Under the pieces are notes generated by a model. The model searched no databases, was not told the origin of the DNA, and worked only from the letters and a program-made list of their open reading frames with translations. Shown here in pieces: positions 56,418-64,000 of a stretch of 64,000 nucleotides of DNA; the first letter of the stretch is position 1, and the number at the start of each line of letters is the position of its first letter. Made by a program: the position numbers and the translations under genes. This DNA is from Apium graveolens (Eukaryota; Streptophyta; Magnoliopsida; Apiales; Apiaceae), in the NCBI RefSeq assembly GCF_009905375.1, contig NC_133647.1, positions 50,402,506-50,466,505 of the forward strand, in the 5' to 3' direction.

Positions 56418-58500
56418 CGCAGAATGAGTAGGGTTCATTTGCATTTGCTTCATTTTACTTTCAGGCTCCTTCAACTGCCTTGCTAACATCCTTTTTACAA
56501 AGGTGAGTTAGGTGATTCACAGAGCCACATTTTTCACATTTCTTTCTTGGAGCATCTACAACATAAGCAAAATTATTGCTTTTGGTTTTATCCCAATTTT
56601 CCTATTTTTATTTTTCTTCTTCTTTCTTGCATCTTCAGTTTTGATTTCTTTGACAGGTGTCTTGGTGCTTTGGTTGTCCATGAGTCTTTCTTCAGCTTTA
56701 GAAGATTGAGTTGTATTTGCAATTTTCTTCTCATTGTCCTCATCTACAATTTCTTGCTTGATAATTAACTCTTCTTCACTGAAGTTTACTTCAGATGCCT
56801 TGAACATAGGTGAACCAACCTTTTTTAGCATTGCTGGAACATTTTCATTTACTGTTTTTTCCTTTGTGACCTATGTTTTTCTTCTTACTATTCAAGGCAT
56901 CATAATCAAGATCAATAGCAATATTTGCACATGGCTTGTTTTTCTCATTGTATTGACCAACCAACTCAGATGCATTCCTGAAGGACTTCAACTTTACTTC
57001 ATTTTTCTCTAGCTTTTCTCTCAACACAGCTTCAATCTCATTTGCACACTTGAGCTTGTTCTTTAGATAAACATTTTCTTATTTTATAGCTTCAAGCTCC
57101 ACTATCAAAAATTCAGTTTCCTGTTTCTTATTCTCAAACTTCTCATTTATCTTTGTCAGTCTGCTCACTTCTTCATTAGCAGCCACCATACTTGTATGAA
57201 TGTGAACATTTCTGTTCTCATCTTTTCAACAGTTTTCTTATATTGATTCATATTGAAATCAACAGTGGTAAGAGTTGGTACCTATGTTTTTGATGAAGAG
57301 TACTCTCCTTGCTCCAAGGCCATTAGTGCATAATTTCCAACTTCCTCATCTTTATCATTGTCAGAGTCATCCCAACTTTTACCCTGTGCAATATAGGCTT
57401 TGCTTTGCTTTTTCTATAGAAGAGCTTCATACTTTGCTTCCAATTCAAGATAAGCTTTTTCTTTCTTTGCTTTCTTGGGTTTCCTGCATTCTGTAGCAAA
57501 ATGGCCCAACTCATCACAGTTAAAGCACCTTATCTTTGATCTATCCATAGATCCATTTTTGTAACCATTTTTTCTACCAGATGTGTACTTCCCCTTTCCT
57601 TTCCAGCTGTTATCTTTGTTGAATGACTATCCTTTACCCTTGAAGAACCTTGGCTTCTTAACTCTAATATTAGAGAATTTTCTTTCCAGATAGGCCATTG
57701 ATTGATCTAGCTCACCAAGTTCATCCAGGGTGTAGAACTCATCTTCTTCCAGTTCCAGATTAACTTGTTCTTGTGAATCATTGATTCTTTGCTCACTTGT
57801 TGAGGCAGCTGGAGTCTGGGATCTTGGATCATAATTAGAGGTCTGGATTTCATTGACAATTAAAGCACTTGAACCATCTACAATATGCCCTTGACTAGAC
57901 CTTGATGATTTCTTTTGAATCATTTATAGTTCATATGTTTTCAAGATTCCATACAGGACTTCCAGAGTTATTCTGCTCAAGTCTCTCCCTTCCCTGATTG
58001 CTGAGATTTTCTGTTCCAAATGATCAGGGAGAGTAAGCAAGAATTTCAAGTTCACTTCTTCAGCTTCATAATATTTATCATGAAGCTGCAAGTCATTAAT
58101 CAGCTTGTTGAACCTTTCAAACACATCAATAATGCTTTCTTTTGGCTTAGCCATAAAACCCTCATACTGTGAAATCAGTATTCTTCTTTGATTTGACCTA
58201 ACTTCCTCAGTTCCCTCACACAGTATCTCTATCTTTTCCCAGATCTGTTTTGCAGTGTCACAGTTGACAATGCTGTTATACATTAAATTGTCAAGTGACT
58301 CTATTAAGATTAACTGCAAGCCACTATCCAGGAAGACTTTTTCTTTCTCAGGCTCATTGTATTCTGCAGGGTCATTGGGAGCGTAATGAGCTGGGATAAC
58401 CATATCTCCATTGGTAGATGCATCAACTGTAACCATAGGAATGAAGGGACCATTTTTTAGAATCTGAATATACAATGGATTGGTCATTCTGATAAACAAC
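56418..58500 (-). pseudogene. gag: Copia gag (element C)
   Basis: The minus strand is open from the element D boundary, so the gag start is cut off. The capsid-like region (DTAKQIWEKIEILCEGTEE, ISQYEGFMAKPKESIIDVFERF, LKFLLTLPDHLEQKI) ends at a stop at 57924. An acidic linker (open 57923-57627) has another stop, then a basic region and zinc knuckle CFNCDELGHFATEC, a charged segment with likely coiled coils, and a second Cys/His motif CEKCGSVNHLTHLC near 56530. The frame meets the B insertion at 56417 and continues at 34233. Several stops. Similar in plan to gag of E but clearly diverged. Confidence 0.85.
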
Positions 58501-60032
58501 TGTTAGTGTAGGTGCCCTAGAGGCAATACATTATTCTTTTAAATCTTTATGTCAGTTGATCACTCAATAAATGTATTTATTATGACCTTAATTACTGCGA
58601 TATTTTGTTAGCATAATAAATGTCCTTAGAATCATGATACAAATTGTATAGTTTAAGTACATGACTTAAACTTGAGATTATATAATATATCATATTCTTA
58701 AAGGTCTTTAGTCGAGTATTATTATATAGGACAATAATAATACATAGATAGAGTAGTATGTTGTTTGACAAGATAACCACATCTCATTGGTTATAAGTAT
58801 GGGGATACTAAAGTCAATACATGGGTACATGTGAGAGTACATGGTACTAGACAGACCCACAGTGAGATTCTTCATGTTTAATAAAGTCATAAGAAAGACT
58901 CACAGTGATAATGGTGTAACGATCCTTTGACCTGAAATCATTATATTTCTATACGAGGATTAATATACTTTGACTACATTAATAGTTACTTTTGATCGGG
59001 TGATGATAAAAGTGGACATCGGGTATATCATGAGTCGTATGAGAAATATGAATGATAGATAAAGGATTTAACCCTCCTATAATTAGGAGAGATATTATTG
59101 GCCTCTTGATTGAGTGAGATTATAAAAGCATGGCCATGCTCAAATAATGATTTGTCTTGATAATCTACTCATGGATCAAGTAAACCCAGATTAAATGTTG
59201 AAGAGGATGACTAAATACATGCCTCGAGTTTAATCTATAATATGTATGGTTAAAGGGATTATATTACACGAAAAACATTAATCACGAAAGGTTTTATCTA
59301 ATCACGATTTAATTATTGTTTAATTGGGTAACAATGATGTATTACTAGATACCGCTCATTGTTTATAATTTTATTAGAGAATAAAATTATTGCCAATTAA
59401 ATAATAGCCTATAGGGTCGCACAAATAGAGCACTTAATGGAATAGTTAATTTAAATTATGGATTTAAATTAATTGATGATTATTTGAATTTTATTATAAT
59501 TAAGTAAGACTTAATTGAGATAATATAAATTCGAATTAAAAGGAATGTTTTTGCCCATAATAATTAAGTATGACTTAGTTATTAATTAAATAAAAGAAAT
59601 TCGTTTTTATTATTTAATCCAATACCTACTAGGGTTGGGCTTTACTGTTATGGGCCTTTTAAACCAGCCATTATAAATACATAATGATAGGTTAAAGAGG
59701 TTAGTACGTTTTTTGAGAAAACCCTAGCAGCAAAGAGAGGCAGAGGCAATTCAGATCATCAAGAAGGAGGCTAGTACATCCATTCTGTAGTCAAGTTCGT
59801 GAGACGTTCTTGAAGGTGCTCGTGTGGATACCATAGAGGTGTTTCTCCGAGAGGTAGACATAAAGCGTGATAGCTAGGATCTCCGTTGAGTTCATGAAAG
59901 TTAAGCTCTTGAAAGGTATGATTCGTTATCTCCATAATCTGCCCATAATTATACATGGATCATGTATTTGGGTTTCGAAATTTTGTTTTATTTACGTTTA
60001 TCCGCTGCGTTTTATGCCTTCAGAACCCAACA
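58501..60032 (+). repeat. 5' LTR of element D (1,532 bp)
   Basis: It runs TGTTAGTGTA to GAACCCAACA. TATAAATA at 59672-59679 is the likely core promoter. The end is fixed by the primer site one base downstream. No ORF of note inside. Confidence 0.88.
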
Positions 60033-60033
60033 A

Positions 60034-60046
60034 TGGCATCAGAGCT
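60034..60046 (+). other. Primer binding site, element D
   Basis: TGGCATCAGAGCT follows the LTR. It is the initiator Met tRNA type with one change (TGGTATCAGAGC). Confidence 0.85.
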
Positions 60047-61899
60047 ACGTGTATAAGGGGCTGATTTGGTTACGTGTTTACTGTATTTTTACAAGTATGC
60101 ATGTTTGATGAGTCTGCCATGATAACAGTTATGTTATATAAGTCTGCCATGATAACAATTATGTTATATGAATGATATGATAAATCTGTTAATGATCTAT
60201 ATGATGATACTAGTATGTTTAAGATCTGCCATAACTCATATGTATGCGATCTCTTAAAATATGTATACTGATACATGTGTTTGGTAACTGGGATATGGAT
60301 TGTATGTATACTGATACATGCTTCTGGAATAGTATTCTGATACATGTTTTGCTAGTATTCTGATACTTGATTTTGCAAAAATTTCCGCCATCGGGGGGCT
60401 CGCTGCCCCCCTGAACCCCCCCCCCCCCCAGCGACCTCACCGCGGAGGTCGATCTGCGTGCTTAGGGTTTCGTTTTTAATTTGTGCTTATGACATATGCT
60501 TTACTTATTTATTATTCTTGATTGGATCATGATAAGTGATAAATAGTATGTCATCTTTATAGATCTATCATGTTCTTTAATGGTTACTTGAGCATGGTGC
60601 ATAGTTATGGCCTTAAGACCTTAGTTGTAATGGTTTATTCTTTTGGTTTGTAATAAATACGACTTGCATGTCATTTTCTATTTGTAGTTGTTTTATCTCG
60701 AATGTAACTCGAGTTCTTTTGTAAGTTCATTAGTATAATTCTTAAAGTAACATCCAAGAAGGACAAGGGAAAGAGGAGGCATCATATGGAGGCCAAGGAG
60801 ATAATGGAAGCAATAAAGAAGACATATGTAATAGTTATTTTTACACCATAGATTGACCTTGATCTTTTCATTAGCCTGAAAAGATCACATAGGATTGGGC
60901 CATAACTATTGCACGTTTACTTTACACACTTTTCAAATGATGTATAAATAGTATGTGTAGAGTAGAAAATGCATGTTTTAATTAGATTAATGATGCATGT
61001 ATGTATTAGATACATCACCCATGCCATGCCTTTAAACAAGATAAAATCTGTAACGACTCAAGATTTAAAATTAACAAATGATCATGAGATTCTCGTATTT
61101 ATGAAACATGGAATAAAATACGAATTTTCTTTATTTCTGACATGGGCCGATTTTGTCAATAACGGGTTCATAGAACTTGTAAGGTTGTGGGTTTTAAGCG
61201 AGACCGATGTGACTCCTCCACTACCTGGAAATCAAACCATTGACGAGTATTGATTTGAAGTATTTTATTCAAGGAAAAATTAGAAATCTCTTTATGATGG
61301 GATCATGATCGTTCTAAATTAAAAATCCCTAAGTAAAAATATTAAATTTTAATCAGATGCTTTCCAATGAATGAACACTCATTAAATCCTAGATCGATAA
61401 AGGGAAGGGCTGTCAGTGGCAGGGGACTCCTATCTATCGTGGTGTAATGTGACGAATATAAACGGTTATATTCGGACGTTGTATCATTGGATCTAACTTA
61501 ACTGAGTCATCATAGTAAGGTGAATATAAACGGTTATATTCAACTATTATGAACTTAGAAGCATAGAGTTTGGTTAAAAATCTATTAGATAGATAAGATC
61601 AATTGTTGTTCACCAAATTATCCAAGAATTATATATGATATAATTGACAACTGTTGTCTACCTAAATAATCATGTTTTAAGGATACCAGTGGTTGACTTA
61701 GAACATGACGAAATATGGATCTTGGCTCACTAGAAAGATTTATGGGATATACTTTCCGAATTAATAGTTAGGGCTATTAATTTGATAAAAAAAATAGTGG
61801 GAGATATATTATGAATATATCATAATCATATGAACATAAATTTTTAACTCAGAGAATCTAATGTTTATTTTGCGCTTTTATTATTGTAGATACTGAATA
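60047..61899 (+). other. Leader of element D
   Basis: About 1.85 kb of mostly AT-rich sequence before gag. Notable items: a C-rich patch with a 14-C run near 60417-60430; repeated ATACTGATACATG units (about 60267-60345); two identical 20-bp hairpins at 61454-61473 and 61522-61541; and an acceptor-like TTTTATTATTGTAG 13 bp before the gag ATG. A 94-codon ORF at 60969-61253 has no recognised domain and I do not call it a gene. Confidence 0.7.
61454..61541 (+). repeat. Two identical 20-bp hairpins in the D leader
   Basis: GAATATAAACGGTTATATTC at 61454-61473 and again at 61522-61541: 8-bp perfect arms and a 4-base ACGG loop, start-to-start 68 bp. Confidence 0.85.
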
Positions 61900-64000
61900 A
61901 TGGCAAACAACACAAACACACTATCCGTACGTTCAGTCCTTGAGAAGGATAAGCTGACAGGAGGAAACAACTTCCTAGACTGGCAGAGGAATTTGAGGAT
62001 TGTCCTCAGGCAAGAGCGCAAGCTTCATGTCATTGATATTCCTCCTCCAGGACCCCTTCCTGAGGGTGCTACTGCTGATGAACGAGCAGCACGCACAAGG
62101 GATGAGAATGATGCAAATGATGTTGCATGTCTTATGTTGGCAACTATGAGTGTTGAGCTTCAAAGACAGCATGTGTATATGGATGTATATACTATCAATG
62201 AGCACTTGCAAAGCATGTTTGCAAGCCAAACTCGTCAAGAAAGGTTCAACACGAGTAAGTCACTTTTTAATTGCAAACAAGGGGCGAGTGAACCAGTTGG
62301 CCCACATGTTCTGAAGATGATTGGTTACATTGAGTACCTTGAAACTTTGGGTTTCCCGATTGGTCCAGAAACTGGTATTGACCTAATCATGAATTCTTTG
62401 AACAATAAATTCACTCAGTTTGTTGTGAACTACAATATGAATGAATTTGACAAAACACCTACTGAATTGTTGCATATGTTGAGAACATATGAGACCAACA
62501 TGAAGACAGCTGAACCTGCTCCCATACTGATGGTGGGAAATAAAGGTAAGGCCAAAGGGAAGGGCAAATATAAGGGTAAGAAGAAGATTGGATCTGATTC
62601 TACACCCTAGCCAAAGTCAGGTCCCAAACAGGCTTTAAAGCTTAAAGGTGGTGTGGCCAAGGGTGAATGTCACTACTGTAAGAAAGATGGTCACTGGAAG
62701 AGAAACTGTCCAATTTACTTGGAGGATCTGAAGAAAAAGAAAGCAGTTCAGATTTATGGATCAGGTATTTATGTTATAGAAGTCAATTTGTCTATTTCTA
62801 CATCTTGGGTATTTGATACTGGATGTGCTTCTCACATTTGTATAAATGTGCAGGGCCTGCAGAGAAGTAGAACTTTGGCTAAGGGAGAAGTGGACCTAAG
62901 AGTAGGCAATGGAGCAAAAGTTGCTGCTTTAGCTGTAGGGACTTATTATTTATCTATGCCCTCCGGGCTTGTTTTAGAACTAGAAGACTGTTTTTACGTA
63001 CCTGCGATTCGCAGAAACATTATTTCTGTTTCTTCTTTGGACAACAAAGGTTTTTCGTTTACAATAAAGAACAACAGTTGCTCTTTTTCTTTGAATGATT
63101 TAACCTATGGTGTTGCGCGTTTATTTAATGGTTTATATGTTCTTGATTTAGATAACCCTGTCTGTAATATAGAAAATAAACGACTTAAAATGAATGACTC
63201 AAATCAAACATACCTCTGGCATTATCATCTAGGCCACATAAATGAGAAACGCATATCCAAATTACATAAGGATGGATACTTGGATAAGTTTGATTTTGAA
63301 TCATACCAAGAATTCGAATCTTGTTTTCTTGGTAAGATGACTAAAGCCCCTTTCACTGGTAAGGGTCAAAGGGCCACTAAACGTCTGGAGCTAATACATA
63401 GTCATGTATGTGGCCCAGTGCGTGTAATGGCTAGAGGAGGCTACTACTTCATAACATTTACTGATGATTTCAGTAGATATGGATATGTATATCTTATGAA
63501 GAACAAATCTGATTCTTTTGAAAAATTAAAGAATACAAGGTTGAAGTAGAGAAGCAAATTGGCGGAGATGCAAGTATTAAGATCTTACGATCCGATCGTG
63601 GGGGTGAATACTTAAGCACCGAATTTAGAGAGTATTTGAAAGAGTGTGGTATTGTATCACAACTCACTCCGCCAGGAACACCTCAATGGAATGGAGTTTC
63701 AGAGAGGAGAAATCGTACCTTGTTGGACATGGTGCGATCGATGATGAGTCATGCAGATCTTCCAATTAGTTTCTGGGGTTACGCTCTAGAAACAGCGGCT
63801 TTCACACTTAGTCGTGTTCCTACTAAGAAGGTTCAAAAGACTCCATATGAGATATGGAAGGAGAAACGGTCAGGCATGAACTTTATGAAAGTTTGGGGAT
63901 GTAAGGCGTTTGTGAAACGTCAAGAATCTGACAAGCTTGGACCTAAATCCGAAGAGTGCATTTTTGTAGGATACCCTAATGAAACAAAGGTGTATTATTT
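61900..64000 (+). pseudogene. gag-pol: Copia gag-pol, partial (element D)
   Basis: The ATG at 61900 opens gag: VLEKDKLTGGNNFLDWQRNL, a UBN2-like capsid region (RFNTSKSLFNCKQG, FPIGPETGIDLIMNSL) and a Lys/Gly-rich tail. A single in-frame TAG at 62608-62610 is followed in the same frame by zinc knuckle CHYCKKDGHWKRNC, protease with VFDTGCASHIC (D-T-G), pre-integrase YLWHYHLGHINEKRISKLHK, and the integrase start (HVCGPVRV, FTDDFSRYGYVYLM). One base is missing in the A/T run near 63525, and the frame shifts. The integrase then continues open to the window end with LRSDRGGEY and TPQWNGVSERRNRT, so all three acids are present. RT and RNase H lie beyond. Two lesions in 2.1 kb, so fairly young. Confidence 0.9.

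Larger units (their letters stand above)
9656..58500 (-). mobile_element. Element C: old Sirevirus-like Copia, split by four insertions
   Basis: Read on the minus strand, the surviving pieces are gag (58500-56418), end of gag to RNase H (34233-30819), a non-coding interval (30818-30388 and 15355-14932) and an env-like gene (14931-14077, then 9977-9656). They are separated by B, E and a solo LTR, and cut upstream by D. Joining the pieces across each target duplication restores the expected gene order, which is the main evidence they are one element. Neither LTR of C is in the window. Many stops and frameshifts make it the oldest element here. Confidence 0.8.
58501..64000 (+). mobile_element. 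Element D: Angela-like Copia, 5' part
   Basis: 5' LTR, primer site, a long leader, gag, protease and integrase in plus orientation, running off the right edge. The LTR start (TGTTAGTGTAGGTGCCCTAG then AGGCAATA) resembles LTRs of the Angela lineage (GCCCTAGAGGCAATA); this is recalled family knowledge. It interrupts gag of element C. The left target copy would be ACAAC (58496-58500) and the right one is outside the window. Confidence 0.85.

Noticed and set aside
60969..61253. 94-codon ORF in the leader of D
   Set aside because: No recognised domain, AT-rich leader context, and length reachable by chance.

Overview
The window is plant nuclear DNA, almost certainly from a eudicot. It is made up almost entirely of LTR retrotransposons inserted into one another. 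I found no ordinary host gene, no rRNA or tRNA gene, no CRISPR array and nothing bacterial. The evidence is plant-lineage Copia (Sirevirus-like and Angela-like) and Gypsy (Tat and chromovirus) domains, initiator-Met-tRNA primer sites, 5-bp target duplications and AT-rich flanks. The species cannot be named from the sequence alone. Element letters A to G are mine.

Layout. 1-515: reverse-strand fragment of a Gypsy LTR (family F). 516-8810: element G, the 3' part of a + strand Sirevirus-like Copia (broken pol, broken env-like gene, 3' LTR). 8811-9326: truncated LTR plus primer site of family A. 9327-9655: a second reverse fragment of family F. From 9656 to 58500 everything sits in or on element C, an old decayed - strand Sirevirus-like Copia of which only about 7.5 kb remains. 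C is split by a solo LTR of family F (9983-14071, TSD ATAGT), by element E (15361-30382, - strand Sirevirus-like Copia, TSD ATAAT) and by element B (34239-56412, - strand chromovirus, near-matching TSD). B is itself split inside its RNase H domain by element A (38933-49546, + strand Tat-lineage Gypsy, TSD ACACT). At 58501 the upstream end of C gag is cut by element D, a + strand Angela-like Copia that runs off the right edge.

Age order follows from nesting and LTR divergence. C is oldest. B and E came later: LTRs differ by about 5% in the first 170 bp compared for B, and about 3% for E. A is youngest, with 7 substitutions in about 549 bp between its LTRs. No element has a fully intact pol inside the window. 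A comes closest, with an intact 808-aa gag-protease ORF and a pol broken by one frameshift and two stops.

The most interesting content is non-canonical cargo. Element A carries, antisense to its own transcript, a gene-like unit with about fifteen TGGGCY motifs, a TATA box, a pyrimidine-rich leader, two phase-compatible mini-introns and a protein resembling the plant 'putative gypsy type transposon' (Transposase_28-like) family. Element E carries an 84-codon ORF with its own TATA box between pol and env-like. That ORF lies in a block of about 0.9 kb flanked by direct copies of a family-specific decamer (ATCAGAACTT), and relative G has a single decamer there. E also has a 2-kb tandem duplication of gag-protease that appears younger than its insertion. 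Elements C and E/G each carry their own dispersed short motif in the non-coding pol-env interval.
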